Part shown: positions 7,899-20,978 of the stretch, piece by piece | Layout: each line of letters opens with the position of its first letter | Numbering within the stretch: position 1 is the first letter of the stretch | Assembly (NCBI RefSeq): GCF_001578705.1 | Contig: NZ_KQ969037.1 | Span: 551,821 to 593,369 of the forward strand | DNA: 41,549 nt | Reading direction: 5' to 3' | Origin: Streptococcus oralis | GTDB lineage: Bacteria > Bacillota > Bacilli > Lactobacillales > Streptococcaceae | Program-made: the position numbers and the translations under genes | The notes under the pieces: model-generated | What the model saw: the letters and a program-made list of their open reading frames with translations, nothing else | Databases searched by the model: none | What the model was told of the DNA's origin: nothing

Positions 7899-10366
7899 TA
7901 TGCTTCACCCTCTGTTCTCTCTTCTGTTGCTACCTCTTCTTTTTCTGCTGCAGCAACCGTTGTGAAGGTCACAATCTTAGCATCTTGGTCTAGACGCATC
8001 ACCTTAACTCCCATCGTTGAGCGTCCTGTTTGTGAAATATTGGCAACATTTGTTCGAATCATGACACCTGTATCTGTGATAATCATCAGGTCTTCATCCC
8101 CTTTAACAGTGAGGAGACCTGCAAGAGGACCATTCTTCTCAGCAACATTGGCTGTCTTCATCCCTTTACCACCACGGCCTTTAGTAGGATATTCAGTAGC
8201 AAGTGTACGTTTACCGTATCCTTTTTCAGTAATGATAAGGACCTCATCCTGGTCAGTAATAACACTTGCGCCAACTACTGTATCACCTTCACGAAGATTG
8301 ACCCCTCGAACACCAGTCGCGATACGGCTCATGCCACGAACGGCTGACTGATTAAAGCGAACAGCATAACCAAACTTAGTACCAATGATAATATCTGTGT
8401 CTTCTTCTGTCAATAGAACATTAATCAATTCGTCCTCATCCTTGAGATTCAAGGCCTTAAGTCCATTTTGACGAATATTGGCAAATTCTTTGACACTGGT
8501 TCTCTTCACAACACCGTGACGAGTTGTGAAGAAGAGATAGGCATCATCACTACGTTCAGACTCAACGTTGATAATGGTCTGAATGCTCTCACCCTCGTCC
8601 AACTTCAAAAGATTGACAACTGGCAATCCTTTGGCTGTACGACCATATTCTGGGATTTCATAACCTTTAAGGCGATAGACGCGTCCTTTATTGGTAAAGA
8701 AGAGCAAATGATCATGTGTGCTGGTTGAAACCAATTCACGCACAAAGTCATCATCCTTAACTCCCGTACCTTGGACTCCACGACCACCACGTTTTTGAGC
8801 AGTGAACTCACCTTGGTCCAGACGTTTGATGTAGCCCTTGTTAGATAGGGTAATCAAGACATCTGTCTCTTCAATCAAATCTTCATCTTCAAGGGTCAAG
8901 ACCTCTCCGACCATCAACTCGGTACGACGTTTGTCACCAAACTTGCGTTTGACCTCGTCCAATTCCTCTTTGATGATTTGAGCCACGCGCTCAGGTTTGG
9001 CAAGAATATCTGCCAAATCTGCAATCAAGACAATCAATTCATCATACTCTGACTGAATCTTATCTCGTTCCAATCCTGTCAAACGACGGAGACGCATATC
9101 AAGGATAGCCTGACTTTGACGCTCAGAAAGTTTGAACTTGCTCATCAACTCAGCTTGCGCTTCCGCATCTGTTTCACTAGCACGGATAATACGAATCACT
9201 TCATCAATATGGTCAAGTGCGATTAAAAGACCTTCTAAGATGTGTGCACGTGCTTCTGCTTTTTCCTTATCAAAACGTGTCCGACGAACAACCACTTCTT
9301 TTTGATGCTCGATATAGGCATCCAAAATTTGACGAAGGGACAAGATCTTCGGTACGCCATTCTGAATCGCCAACATGTTGAAACCAAAATTGGTTTGCAT
9401 CTGGGTCATCTTGAAGAGATTGTTAAGGATAACGTTGGCAGACGCGTCGCGTTTGACCTCTATCACAAAGCGAACCCCTTCACGGTTGGACTCATCACGT
9501 ACAGCTGTAATGCCCTCAAGACGTTTTTCCTGAACCAAGCGAACAATATGCTCATGGACCTTGGTTTTATTGACCATGTAAGGGAATTCTGTTACAATGA
9601 TGCGCTCGCGACCCGTCTTAGTGGTTTCAATCTCTGTGCGAGAACGAAGTACAATCGATCCTTTACCAGTCTCATAGGCCTTATGAATCCCTGATTTCCC
9701 CATAACAAGGGCACCAGTTGGAAAATCTGGACCAGGTAAGACTTCCATCAAGTCCTTAGTCGTCACTTCAGGATTGTCCATAACCAACTTCACCGCATCA
9801 ATGGTTTCACCTAGGTTGTGGGGTGGGATATTAGTTGCCATCCCAACAGCGATACCAGTTGCCCCATTGACCAAAAGATTTGGAAAACGAGCTGGCAAGA
9901 CCAAGGGTTCACGTTCATTGGCATCGTAGTTATCTACGAAATCAACTGTGTTTTTATTGATATCACGAAGCATTTCCAGAGCAATTTTGCTCATACGAGC
10001 CTCAGTGTAACGCTGTGCGGCGGCACCATCCCCGTCCATGGAACCAAAGTTTCCATGTCCATCTACAAGCATGTAACGGTAACTCCACCACTGGGCCATA
10101 CGGACCATGGCTTCGTAAATAGAGGAATCCCCGTGCGGGTGGTATTTACCCATAACATCCCCTGTGATACGGGCTGATTTTTTATGAGGTTTGTCTGGAG
10201 TAACACCTAGTTCATTCATTCCGTAAAGAATACGGCGGTGAACAGGCTTCAAGCCATCTCGAACATCAGGAAGAGCACGCGCTACGATAACACTCATGGC
10301 GTAATCGATAAAACTGGTCTTCATCTCCTTTGTCAGATTGACATTCACTAAATTTTTATCCTGCAT
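7898..10366 (-). CDS. gyrA: DNA gyrase subunit A
   Basis: An 822-residue type II topoisomerase subunit that cuts and rejoins DNA for negative supercoiling with GyrB. The catalytic tyrosine is Y120 ([10 protein letters not shown]). The quinolone-determining region keeps S81 and E85 ([11 protein letters not shown]), the susceptible state. The C-terminal beta-pinwheel contains the GyrA box ([10 protein letters not shown]). I start at MQDKNL, with GAGG upstream, as in pneumococcus; an upstream ATG five codons earlier lacks a ribosome site. It has its own promoter and is followed without a gap by srtA. Confidence 0.98.
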   Translation of the reverse strand: MQDKNLVNVNLTKEMKTSFIDYAMSVIVARALPDVRDGLKPVHRRILYGMNELGVTPDKPHKKSARITGDVMGKYHPHGDSSIYEAMVRMAQWWSYRYMLVDGHGNFGSMDGDGAAAQRYTEARMSKIALEMLRDINKNTVDFVDNYDANEREPLVLPARFPNLLVNGATGIAVGMATNIPPHNLGETIDAVKLVMDNPEVTTKDLMEVLPGPDFPTGALVMGKSGIHKAYETGKGSIVLRSRTEIETTKTGRERIIVTEFPYMVNKTKVHEHIVRLVQEKRLEGITAVRDESNREGVRFVIEVKRDASANVILNNLFKMTQMQTNFGFNMLAIQNGVPKILSLRQILDAYIEHQKEVVVRRTRFDKEKAEARAHILEGLLIALDHIDEVIRIIRASETDAEAQAELMSKFKLSERQSQAILDMRLRRLTGLERDKIQSEYDELIVLIADLADILAKPERVAQIIKEELDEVKRKFGDKRRTELMVGEVLTLEDEDLIEETDVLITLSNKGYIKRLDQGEFTAQKRGGRGVQGTGVKDDDFVRELVSTSTHDHLLFFTNKGRVYRLKGYEIPEYGRTAKGLPVVNLLKLDEGESIQTIINVESERSDDAYLFFTTRHGVVKRTSVKEFANIRQNGLKALNLKDEDELINVLLTEEDTDIIIGTKFGYAVRFNQSAVRGMSRIATGVRGVNLREGDTVVGASVITDQDEVLIITEKGYGKRTLATEYPTKGRGGKGMKTANVAEKNGPLAGLLTVKGDEDLMIITDTGVMIRTNVANISQTGRSTMGVKVMRLDQDAKIVTFTTVAAAEKEEVATEERTEGEA

Positions 10367-10403
10367 TAATAAATGCCTCATTTCACTATTAGTAATTAGA
10401 TAT

Positions 10404-10432
10404 ATTATACCATAAAATGTCCTTTATTTCAG
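10404..10432 (-). promoter_or_regulatory. Promoter of gyrA-srtA
   Basis: TATAAT preceded by TGG (extended -10), with a weak -35 (CTGAAA) at 17-base spacing, about 38 bases before the gyrA start. Confidence 0.65.
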
Positions 10433-10444
10433 GCTTCTGAAACT

Positions 10445-10459
10445 ACTAAAACGTTTACA
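10445..10459. promoter_or_regulatory. Possible CcpA (cre) site upstream of ldh
   Basis: Reading the minus strand, TGTAAACGTTTTAGT matches the cre consensus (TGNNARCGNWWWCA) in its left half and core, with two mismatches at the end. It lies 23 bases before the ldh -35, an activating position for CcpA, and also upstream of the divergent gyrA promoter. Confidence 0.45.
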
Positions 10460-10481
10460 TCGATAACCGAATAGAATATTC

Positions 10482-10510
10482 GTGACAAAGCTTTTTAAAA
10501 GTGATAGAAT
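10482..10510 (+). promoter_or_regulatory. Promoter of ldh
   Basis: GTGACA and TAGAAT separated by 17 bases, about 50 bases before the ldh start codon, which has a strong AAGGAGATG ribosome site. Confidence 0.7.
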
Positions 10511-10556
10511 GAAAGTGTCTGGGGATTCCCCTAAAAAAAATGAAGGAGATGTTTAG

Positions 10557-11546
<990 letters not shown>

Positions 11547-11553
11547 TTAAAAG

Positions 11554-11586
11554 AAGGTTCTCATTTCATGGGAGCCTTTTTCTTTT
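11554..11586 (+). terminator. Terminator of ldh
   Basis: Stem AAGGTTCTC/GGGAGCCTT with two G-T pairs, followed by TTTCTTTTT, directly after the ldh stop codon. Confidence 0.8.
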
Positions 11587-11619
11587 TGCACAGAACGATA
11601 AAATCATATTTTCCAAAAC

Positions 11620-11666
11620 AAAAAGCCCGTTGACCAAGCTAGAAAGCTTGATACAATAGGCTTTTT
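11620..11666 (-). terminator. Terminator of the HU gene
   Basis: Long imperfect hairpin: outer stem AAAAAGCC/GGCTTTTT with an inner AAGCT/AGCTT stem. It converges on the ldh terminator. Confidence 0.75.
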
Positions 11667-11675
11667 CTAAATTCA

Positions 11676-11951
11676 TTATTTAACAGCGTCTTTAAGAGCT
11701 TTACCAGCTTTGAATGCTGGAACTTTAGAAGCTGCGATTTTGATTTCTTTACCAGTTTGTGGGTTGCGCCCTTTACGTGCAGCACGCTCACGAACTTCAA
11801 AGTTACCAAAACCGATCAATTGAACTTTTTCACCAGCTGCAAGGTATTCAGTTACCGCTGCAAATACAGCGTCAACTGCTGCTGCTGAATCTTTCTTAGT
11901 CAATTCTGTAGCTTCTGCTACTTTAGCGATCAAATCTTGTTTGTTTGCCAT
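11676..11951 (-). CDS. hup: DNA-binding protein HU
   Basis: A 91-residue nucleoid protein that bends DNA nonspecifically. The complete HU fold is visible: [20 protein letters not shown] at the start, the [21 protein letters not shown] beta-arm (whose proline intercalates in DNA) and the C-terminal [15 protein letters not shown]. The ribosome site is GGAGGA. Pneumococcus names this hlpA. It has its own near-consensus promoter and terminator and is probably highly expressed. It is the only HU gene seen here. Confidence 0.97.
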   Translation of the reverse strand: MANKQDLIAKVAEATELTKKDSAAAVDAVFAAVTEYLAAGEKVQLIGFGNFEVRERAARKGRNPQTGKEIKIAASKVPAFKAGKALKDAVK

Positions 11952-11991
11952 GTTAATAATTCCTCCAAATAATTTCTAATTAACAAATATA

Positions 11992-12020
11992 ATCATATCC
12001 TAAAATCGCCCACAGGTCAA
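11992..12020 (-). promoter_or_regulatory. Promoter of the HU gene
   Basis: TTGACC and TATGAT at 17-base spacing, the -10 about 40 bases before the start codon. Confidence 0.75.
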
Positions 12021-12058
12021 GTCAAAAACGCTATTTCTAACGATTTTTCTCTATTTTT

Positions 12059-12895
12059 TTAGGAATGATATCGAACTAAGATAGCCCACGCATTTTCACC
12101 TGTATGGGTTTGAATGATAGAACCTGTTTCCAATACTGAGATTGGTTTTTCGACATAAGTTTGTAAAACATTCTTCATCTCATTGGCCCATTCATTGGTA
12201 CCAGCGTAGGAAATTCCAATTTCCGCAACGGATTTATGAGAAAGGGTCTCGGCCAACTCGTCAAGCCATTTTTTAAATGTCTTAGCACCGCGCCCCTTTA
12301 CAATAGGTTGCAGTTCATGCTCCTTCATTTGCATGACGACACGAATATTTAACAGAGAACTGATCAAGCCTGTCACACGCCCAATACGACCACCTTTGAC
12401 TAAATTTTCCAAAGTCGAAACACCGATATAAAGTTCGGTATGATTTTTCACATCTTCCACACGTGCCAAGATAGTTTCCAAATCTTTGCCTTCTTGGGCA
12501 AGTTTAGCAGCTTCAACTACTTGGAACTTCATCGCCTGGTCAGTAAAAGAACTATCAATAACGGTCACATCAGCGCTAGAGAGGCTTGCTCCTTGGCGAG
12601 CAGCTTCGACAGTACCAGATAGTGCATGGGACATGTGGATAGCGAGAATCTGGCTACCATCTTTGCCTAACTCTTCAAAAACTTCAGCAAATACTCCCAC
12701 TGGAGGCTGACTGGTTTTGGGTAGGTTTTTACTTTGCTGCATAAGATGAAGGAATTCCCCCTCTTTCAAATCTGCATCAGAATAAAGGATACCATCAATC
12801 ATCACAGATAAAGGAACAACGGTGATATTTAATTCTTTAACCACTTCTGGTTCAATAGTAACAGAGGAATCCGTTACAATTTTTACTTGTGTCAT
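12059..12895 (-). CDS. DegV family fatty-acid-binding protein (FakB type)
   Basis: A 278-residue DegV protein. In Firmicutes these are FakB carriers, which hold a fatty acid while the FakA kinase phosphorylates it, feeding exogenous fatty acids to PlsX and PlsY. Landmarks are [11 protein letters not shown] at the start, the PKTSQPPVG loop, HMSHALSGT and VIDSSFTDQ, and [11 protein letters not shown] start at MTQVKIV. The upstream GTG at 12940 would lie at or before the expected transcription start, because the -10 box is at 12945-12950. The neighbourhood (next to HU) is as in pneumococcus. Which FakB paralogue this is cannot be settled here. Confidence 0.85.
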   Translation of the reverse strand: MTQVKIVTDSSVTIEPEVVKELNITVVPLSVMIDGILYSDADLKEGEFLHLMQQSKNLPKTSQPPVGVFAEVFEELGKDGSQILAIHMSHALSGTVEAARQGASLSSADVTVIDSSFTDQAMKFQVVEAAKLAQEGKDLETILARVEDVKNHTELYIGVSTLENLVKGGRIGRVTGLISSLLNIRVVMQMKEHELQPIVKGRGAKTFKKWLDELAETLSHKSVAEIGISYAGTNEWANEMKNVLQTYVEKPISVLETGSIIQTHTGENAWAILVRYHS

Positions 12896-12944
12896 ATCTT
12901 CAATCTTTCTATTCTTCTCAATAAGATAGGGATTTATCACTTTT

Positions 12945-12950
12945 ATTATA
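12945..12950 (-). promoter_or_regulatory. -10 box of the DegV gene
   Basis: TATAAT preceded by TGA (extended -10) on the minus strand; predicted transcription starts near 12938, giving a leader of about 43 bases to the MTQ start. Confidence 0.55.
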
Positions 12951-13005
12951 TCAAAAAATTGTTAAAAAATCATAATGAATCCAATGAAAAAGCTTGGAAT
13001 TTTGG

Positions 13006-13011
13006 TATAAT
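13006..13011 (+). promoter_or_regulatory. -10 box of the YitT gene
   Basis: TATAAT preceded by TTGG, 27 bases before the start codon; no strong -35 box. Divergent from the DegV promoter. Confidence 0.5.
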
Positions 13012-13038
13012 CTATCTATAGAAAAGCGAGGGAGAATC

Positions 13039-13887
13039 ATGATCCGAAAAGTTCAGCCTATTGTCACTATCATACTTGGGGCAGCTATTTATGCCTTTGG
13101 TCTTACCTATTTTGTAGTTCCTCATCATTTGTTTGAAGGCGGAGCAACTGGTATCACATTGATTACCTTCTATCTCTTTAAAATTCCTGTCTCAGTGATG
13201 AATCTCTTGATTAACATCCCTCTCTTTATCCTCGCTTGGAAGATATTTGGTCCCAAAACTCTCTACTCCAGCCTTTTGGGAACCATTTCCCTCTCGATCT
13301 GGCTTGCTGTCTTTGAACGAATTCCTTTACAATTTGATTTGCAAGGTGATCTCATTATTGTCTCTTTAGTTTCTGGTGTTTTACTGGGAGTTGGTTTAGG
13401 AATTATCTTTAATGCTGGTGGTACAACAGGTGGATCAGATATTGTTGCTCGCATCCTCAACAAATACACCAATATTTCAATTGGAAAATTGCTTTTCTCG
13501 CTTGATTTCATTATTCTAATGTTGATTTTGATTATCTTCCAAGATTTGCGCCTAGTGACTTATACCCTCTTATTTGACTTTATCATTGCTCGTGTTATTG
13601 ACCTGATCGGTGAAGGAGGTTATGCTGGTAAAGGATTTATGATTATAACTCAATTTCCAGATCGGTTAGCCGAAAAAATTAACGATGAACTCGGACGCGG
13701 CGTAACCTTTATATCTGGTCAAGGTTACTACAGCAAAAAGGATTTAAAAATTATCTACTGTATCGTCGGTCGAAATGAAATCGTTAAAATGAAGGATGTG
13801 ATTCACCAAGTCGATCCTCAAGCCTTTATCACCATCACAGAGGCTCATGAAATTCTGGGGGAAGGATTTACTTATGTAAAAGATTAA
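13039..13887 (+). CDS. YitT family membrane protein (DUF161 plus DUF2179)
   Basis: A 282-residue protein starting at MIRKVQP, with AGGGAG upstream. It has about five N-terminal membrane helices (to about residue 185), including the conserved GGATGITLI and NAGGTTGGSDI motifs. A soluble C-terminal domain of the DUF2179 type follows (GKGFMIITQFPDRLAEKI to ITEAHEILGEGF). The transported substrate or role of the family is unknown. The gene is monocistronic, divergent from the DegV gene and convergent with the amino-acid permease, sharing a terminator with it. Confidence 0.88.
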   Translation: MIRKVQPIVTIILGAAIYAFGLTYFVVPHHLFEGGATGITLITFYLFKIPVSVMNLLINIPLFILAWKIFGPKTLYSSLLGTISLSIWLAVFERIPLQFDLQGDLIIVSLVSGVLLGVGLGIIFNAGGTTGGSDIVARILNKYTNISIGKLLFSLDFIILMLILIIFQDLRLVTYTLLFDFIIARVIDLIGEGGYAGKGFMIITQFPDRLAEKINDELGRGVTFISGQGYYSKKDLKIIYCIVGRNEIVKMKDVIHQVDPQAFITITEAHEILGEGFTYVKD

Positions 13888-13889
13888 AA

Positions 13890-13911
13890 AAGCTGGGAAT
13901 TCCCAGCTTTT
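13890..13911. terminator. Bidirectional terminator between the YitT and permease genes
   Basis: A perfect palindrome centred at 13900/13901 (AAGCTGGGAATTCCCAGCTT) with an A-run on one side and Ts on the other, lying between converging stop codons. Confidence 0.8.
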
Positions 13912-15307
13912 ATTCTTCTTCAGAAAGTGTAGAGTGACGATAGCCATAAGTAAAGTAAATCATTAGTCCAACCAACAAAGCAAGTCCAAAGGCAATCCAT
14001 GTTTCCTTGGTATACTGAAGCATAAAGGAAAGACAGATAAGAATGGAAAGGATTGGCAAAAGCGGCACTAAAGGAGTTTTGAATTCTCCTTCTTTTGGCA
14101 TGCCCTTATCCTTTCTGAGCTTGATAATACCGTAGGCTAGCAAAATGAGATAAGCTAGCGTACAGATATTTAAAAAGGCAGCGATACTGGCTAGCGGAAA
14201 GACTCCTGCTGCAATGGCTGAAGCAACTCCTGTTAAGATGGTCGCATTCTTTGGAACTCGGCTAGTTTTACTTAGCTGTTTAAAACTTCGAGGTAAAAGA
14301 CCATCACGTGCTAAGCTGTAAATCATTCGAGACAGAGCGTAGGTCATGGAAATACATACCGTTATCAGGGTAAGAATGGCTACGAGCGAAACATAATTGG
14401 CTGCCCAGCCAATTCCGATACTACGCAATGAAAAGGCCACTGCATCGTCCACATTGAGTTTGCTATAGTGAACAATCCCAGTCAATACTATTGTTACCAA
14501 GGCATAGAGAATAGTGACAATTGTCAGAGAAAGCACAATTCCGCGAGGAATATTTTTTTGCGGACTTTGAATTTCATCAACTGCCATGGAAATCGACTCA
14601 AAACCGAGAAAACCGAAGAACATCAAAGATGCACCTGCCATAATCCCAGTGCTTCCTCCATAAAGCTGACCAAAACCAAAAGGAGCAAAATTCATCCAAT
14701 TTTCTGGCTTGATGTACCAAATACCAACTAGGATAAATAAGGCGAGAGCTGAGAATTTCAAGACCACTAAAAGCGAATTAAAGCGTAAGGCTGCCTTGGA
14801 ATTTAATAAAACCAATCCTGTTACCAAAGCAAGCACCAAAATAGGTAAAAGGTCGATATAGGTGCCTTGTTCGGGGTTAAAAGTACCATTTAAGGCTTGG
14901 GGCATGGAAATACCATAATTACTGAGTAAGCCCTTAAAATAAGCTGCCCAACCAGACGCCACACCTGAAACAGCTGTCATAAATTCCATGATGGTCAACC
15001 AGCCAGCAATCCAGGCTGGCAATTCTCCTAAAATCGCATAGAGATAACTATAAGCGCCTCCTGTCGCAGGAACACGAGAGGCAAATTCTGCAAAAAAGAG
15101 CGCTGATAAAGAAACACATAGGGCAGAAATCACGATGGAAACCACTAGTGATGGACCAGCTAGTGTAGCTGCCGCTGTTCCTGTAATGGTGAAAATCCCC
15201 GTCCCTACCATGGCACCAATCCCTAGAAGAATCAAATCCCACAATTTCAAATGGCGATGCATCTCTGTCTGTCTCAGACTAACATCCTTGGTTCTAAAAA
15301 TATTCAT
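13910..15307 (-). CDS. APC family amino-acid permease (cationic amino-acid type)
   Basis: A 465-residue permease with twelve or more hydrophobic segments. The N-terminal amphipathic MHRHLKLWDLILLGIGAMVG and the GTGIFTITG unwound helix are hallmarks of the APC superfamily; the helix-6 region GFLGFESISMAVDEI with PQKNIPRGI following matches the cationic amino-acid transporter (YfnA/CAT) subgroup. The ribosome site is GGAGATGA. Substrate cannot be fixed from sequence; arginine, lysine or small neutral amino acids are possible. Monocistronic, with a good promoter upstream. Confidence 0.88.
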   Translation of the reverse strand: MNIFRTKDVSLRQTEMHRHLKLWDLILLGIGAMVGTGIFTITGTAAATLAGPSLVVSIVISALCVSLSALFFAEFASRVPATGGAYSYLYAILGELPAWIAGWLTIMEFMTAVSGVASGWAAYFKGLLSNYGISMPQALNGTFNPEQGTYIDLLPILVLALVTGLVLLNSKAALRFNSLLVVLKFSALALFILVGIWYIKPENWMNFAPFGFGQLYGGSTGIMAGASLMFFGFLGFESISMAVDEIQSPQKNIPRGIVLSLTIVTILYALVTIVLTGIVHYSKLNVDDAVAFSLRSIGIGWAANYVSLVAILTLITVCISMTYALSRMIYSLARDGLLPRSFKQLSKTSRVPKNATILTGVASAIAAGVFPLASIAAFLNICTLAYLILLAYGIIKLRKDKGMPKEGEFKTPLVPLLPILSILICLSFMLQYTKETWIAFGLALLVGLMIYFTYGYRHSTLSEEE

Positions 15308-15336
15308 ACTTCATCTCCACTAAATGTAATTGTTTT

Positions 15337-15365
15337 ATTTTACCATATAAAAGCACTTTTGTGAA
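15337..15365 (-). promoter_or_regulatory. Promoter of the amino-acid permease gene
   Basis: TTCACA and TAAAAT at 17-base spacing with a TGG extended -10, about 30 bases before the start codon. Confidence 0.65.
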
Positions 15366-15385
15366 TATTTATTAGGTTCTTTTTT

Positions 15386-15421
15386 AAAAAAAATTCTGAA
15401 CAGGAAGACTTCCTGTTCAGA
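15386..15421 (-). terminator. Terminator of the suf operon
   Basis: A 12-bp perfect inverted repeat (CTGAACAGGAAG/CTTCCTGTTCAG) followed on the minus strand by a run of eight Ts, just after the sufB stop. Confidence 0.88.
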
Positions 15422-15433
15422 TTTTGCATATTT

Positions 15434-16846
15434 TTACCCAACAGACCCTTCCATTTCATAGCTAATCAAGCGGTTCAGCTCAACTGCGTATTCCATTGGA
15501 AGCTCTTTGGTGAAGGGCTCCACAAATCCCATGACAATCATCTCGGTTGCCTCAGATTCTGACAAACCACGACTCATGAGGTAGTAGACTTGTTCCTCTG
15601 AAATCTTAGATACCTTGGCTTCGTGTTCCAAAGCAACTTGCGAGTTGTGAATTTCATTAAATGGAATAGTATCTGACGCTGATAAGTCATCCATTATAAT
15701 GGTATCACACTCGATATGAGAAACAGATTTCTTAGAGTTTTTGTTAAAGGTTACTTGTCCACGGTAGTCCACCTTTCCTCCGCCTTTAGCGATGGATTTA
15801 GACACGATAGACGAGCTTGTATGTGGAGCGTTGTGGATCATCTTAGCACCCGTGTCTTGGTGTTGCCCTGCATTAGCAAAGGCGATAGAGAGCATAGTAC
15901 CACGCGCCCCTTCTCCATCTAGGTAAACAGATGGGTATTTCATGGTTGTTTTGGCACCTAAGTTTCCATCAATCCACTCAACAGTCGCATCTTTCAAAGC
16001 TTTGGCACGTTTTGTTACCAAGTTATAGACATTATCAGACCAGTTCTGAATAGTCGTATAACGCATATAAGCTCCGTCCAAAGCGAAAATTTCTACAATG
16101 GCAGCGTGCAAGCTATTGCTTGAATAAGTTGGTGCTGTACATCCTTCTACGTAGTGGACACTTGCTCCCTCGTCAACGATAATCAAGGTACGTTCAAACT
16201 GACCTGTATTTTCATTGTTGATACGGAAATAAGTTTGAAGTGGAATATCCACTTTGACCCCTTTTGGTACGTAGATAAAAGTTCCACCCGACCATACTGC
16301 TGAGTTAAGGGCTGCCAACTTGTTATCTGTTGGTGGCACCAACTTCGCAAAGTATTGTTTAAACAAGTCTGGGTATTCCTTGAGGGCAGAATCTGTATCT
16401 GTAAAGATAATTCCTAACTTCTCAAACTCTTCCTTCATGTTGTGGTATACCACTTCTGACTCGTACTGAGCAGAGGCTCCTGCTAGATAGGCACGCTCAG
16501 CTTCTGGAATTCCGATACGTTCAAAGGTTTCTTTGATCTTTTCAGGTACATCATCCCAAGAACGGGCTGGTTTATCAGATGGTTTTTGGTAGTAGATCAA
16601 GTCATCAAAGTCAATCTCTGACAAGTCCGCTCCCCAAGTTTGCATAGGCATTTTCTTGAAGGTTTCATAAGACTTCAAACGGAATTCCAACATCCACTCT
16701 GGCTCACCCTTGGCAGCAGATAATTCACGAATAACACCTTCGTTGAGTCCTTTTCCTGTCGATAGGACAGGCTCTACATCATCATGGAAACCAAATTTAT
16801 ATTCACCAAGGTCAATTGGTTTTGGTTCTACTCTTTCTTCAGCCAT
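15434..16846 (-). CDS. sufB: Fe-S cluster scaffold subunit SufB
   Basis: A 470-residue subunit of the SufBC2D scaffold on which Fe-S clusters are built. The beta-helix core contains [40 protein letters not shown] (with the conserved cysteine) and AHTSSSIV-like [20 protein letters not shown]. The C-terminal helices include [18 protein letters not shown], shared with SufD. It is the last gene of the operon, 35 bases after sufU, with ribosome site AAAGGA. No A-type carrier (SufA/IscA) is seen next to it, as is usual in Firmicutes. Confidence 0.97.
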   Translation of the reverse strand: MAEERVEPKPIDLGEYKFGFHDDVEPVLSTGKGLNEGVIRELSAAKGEPEWMLEFRLKSYETFKKMPMQTWGADLSEIDFDDLIYYQKPSDKPARSWDDVPEKIKETFERIGIPEAERAYLAGASAQYESEVVYHNMKEEFEKLGIIFTDTDSALKEYPDLFKQYFAKLVPPTDNKLAALNSAVWSGGTFIYVPKGVKVDIPLQTYFRINNENTGQFERTLIIVDEGASVHYVEGCTAPTYSSNSLHAAIVEIFALDGAYMRYTTIQNWSDNVYNLVTKRAKALKDATVEWIDGNLGAKTTMKYPSVYLDGEGARGTMLSIAFANAGQHQDTGAKMIHNAPHTSSSIVSKSIAKGGGKVDYRGQVTFNKNSKKSVSHIECDTIIMDDLSASDTIPFNEIHNSQVALEHEAKVSKISEEQVYYLMSRGLSESEATEMIVMGFVEPFTKELPMEYAVELNRLISYEMEGSVG

Positions 16847-16881
16847 AATTTCCTTTCTTTCATTATATATTTCTATGTTTC

Positions 16882-19808
<2,927 letters not shown>

Positions 19809-19835
19809 TTACTTCTCCTAAAAGATACGAGGGAA

Positions 19836-20606
19836 TTACAATTCTTCCTTGTAGTCGTAGCCAAGTTCTTCAGCTAGTTTTGCGTATCCTTCACGTTCCA
19901 AACGGGCAGCCAATTCTGGACCACCAGAAAGGACCACACGACCTTCCATCATCACGTGTACAACGTCTGGTGTGATGTAGTTCAAAAGACGTTGGTAGTG
20001 AGTGATGATCATAGCACCAAATCCTTCGCCACGCATAGCATTGACACCTTTCGATACAACTTTAAGGGCGTCAATATCAAGACCTGAGTCAATCTCATCC
20101 AAAAGGGCAAAAGTTGGTTCCAACATCAAGAGTTGAAGGATTTCATTACGCTTTTTCTCACCACCAGAGAAACCTTCGTTGAGGTAACGCTCTGCCATTT
20201 CTTCTTTCATGTTGAGCAATTCCATTTTCTCGTCTAGTTTAGTGATGAACTCACGAACTGAAATCTTTTCATCATCTTCTTTACCAGCATTCATAGCTGC
20301 ACGAAGAAATTCTGCGTTGGTAATTCCAGGGATTTCAGATGGGTATTGCATGGCAAGGAAAAGTCCCATACGCGCACGCTCGTCCACTTCCAACTCAAGG
20401 ATATTTACGCCGTCAAACAAGACCTCCCCTTTTGTAACTTCATAGTTAGGGTTCCCCATGATAGCGGCAGAAAGAGTTGATTTACCAGTACCATTTGGTC
20501 CCATGATAGCTGCGATTTCTCCTGTTTTCAGAGTCAGATTGACTCCTTTTAAAATTTCTTTTCCTTCAATCTCAACGTGAAGATTTTTGATCTCTAATAC
20601 TGACAT
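19836..20606 (-). CDS. sufC: Fe-S assembly ATPase SufC
   Basis: A 256-residue ABC-type ATPase that drives the SufBD scaffold. Walker A is GPNGTGKS (36-43), the signature is FSGGEKKRNE and Walker B is FALLDEIDSGLD, where SufC typically has the extra acidic and glycine residues. The downstream histidine is in MIITHYQRLL. I start at MSVLEIK with AAAGGAAC upstream rather than seven codons earlier. First gene of the operon. Confidence 0.96.
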   Translation of the reverse strand: MSVLEIKNLHVEIEGKEILKGVNLTLKTGEIAAIMGPNGTGKSTLSAAIMGNPNYEVTKGEVLFDGVNILELEVDERARMGLFLAMQYPSEIPGITNAEFLRAAMNAGKEDDEKISVREFITKLDEKMELLNMKEEMAERYLNEGFSGGEKKRNEILQLLMLEPTFALLDEIDSGLDIDALKVVSKGVNAMRGEGFGAMIITHYQRLLNYITPDVVHVMMEGRVVLSGGPELAARLEREGYAKLAEELGYDYKEEL

Positions 20607-20704
20607 AATAGTTCCTTTCTTTTTCAAACATTTTGCTCAATACTTTAGGAAATTGCTTACAATCCCTAAAAAATAGGACAAAAGGTCAATAAATATACTC
20701 TACT

Positions 20705-20713
20705 AGTATAACA
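20705..20713 (-). promoter_or_regulatory. Possible extended -10 promoter of the suf operon
   Basis: TGTTATACT on the minus strand fits the TGnTATAAT extended -10 with one mismatch; it lies immediately after the upstream terminator, giving a leader of about 90 bases to sufC. No good -35 is seen. Confidence 0.4.
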
Positions 20714-20734
20714 AAAAAAAGCCTAAAAGGCTTT
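20713..20734 (-). terminator. Terminator after the small membrane protein gene
   Basis: Stem AAAGCC/GGCTTT followed by eight Ts on the minus strand. Confidence 0.75.
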
Positions 20735-20756
20735 GATTTTGTCTAGAAGCTGGGGG

Positions 20757-20951
20757 CTAATTCTTGCGGTTTAAGTGTTGATCAATAGCGTCTACGATTT
20801 TTCCCATCACGTAACTTAACCTAAAATTTCGAAAGAGTAGAATGGCCCAAAAAGCTGCCATAACATAGCGACCAGTCATCAAAGATTCATTGAAAAAATA
20901 AGTCTCAGCAGCCGTGAATAACGCTATTATAATAAATTGTTGTCTATTCAT
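20757..20951 (-). CDS. Small membrane protein (DUF3272-like)
   Basis: A 64-residue protein with a hydrophobic first half (FIIIALFTAAE, then YVMAAFWAILLF) and an amphipathic, basic end. I recall a streptococcal family of this size and position (DUF3272) after dnaX, but the match is from memory. There is no ribosome site; an extended -10 box ends six bases before ATG, so the mRNA may be leaderless. It may also be read from the dnaX transcript. Function unknown. Confidence 0.65.
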   Translation of the reverse strand: MNRQQFIIIALFTAAETYFFNESLMTGRYVMAAFWAILLFRNFRLSYVMGKIVDAIDQHLNRKN

Positions 20952-20957
20952 AAGATT

Positions 20958-20966
20958 ATTGTATCA
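20958..20966 (-). promoter_or_regulatory. Extended -10 predicting a leaderless mRNA (small membrane protein)
   Basis: TGATACAAT on the minus strand ends six bases before ATG at 20951; transcription would begin at or next to the A of the start codon. No Shine-Dalgarno sequence lies between. Confidence 0.5.
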
Positions 20967-20978
20967 TGAAATCCACTT

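Noticed and set aside
7890-8351. 153-codon plus-strand open frame at the gyrA 3' end
   Set aside because: Antisense shadow of gyrA, with serine/proline-rich, unnatural composition.
12896-12940. Longer DegV protein starting with GTG at 12940
   Set aside because: The -10 box is at 12945-12950, so transcription would begin at or inside that codon, and MTQ fits the family start.
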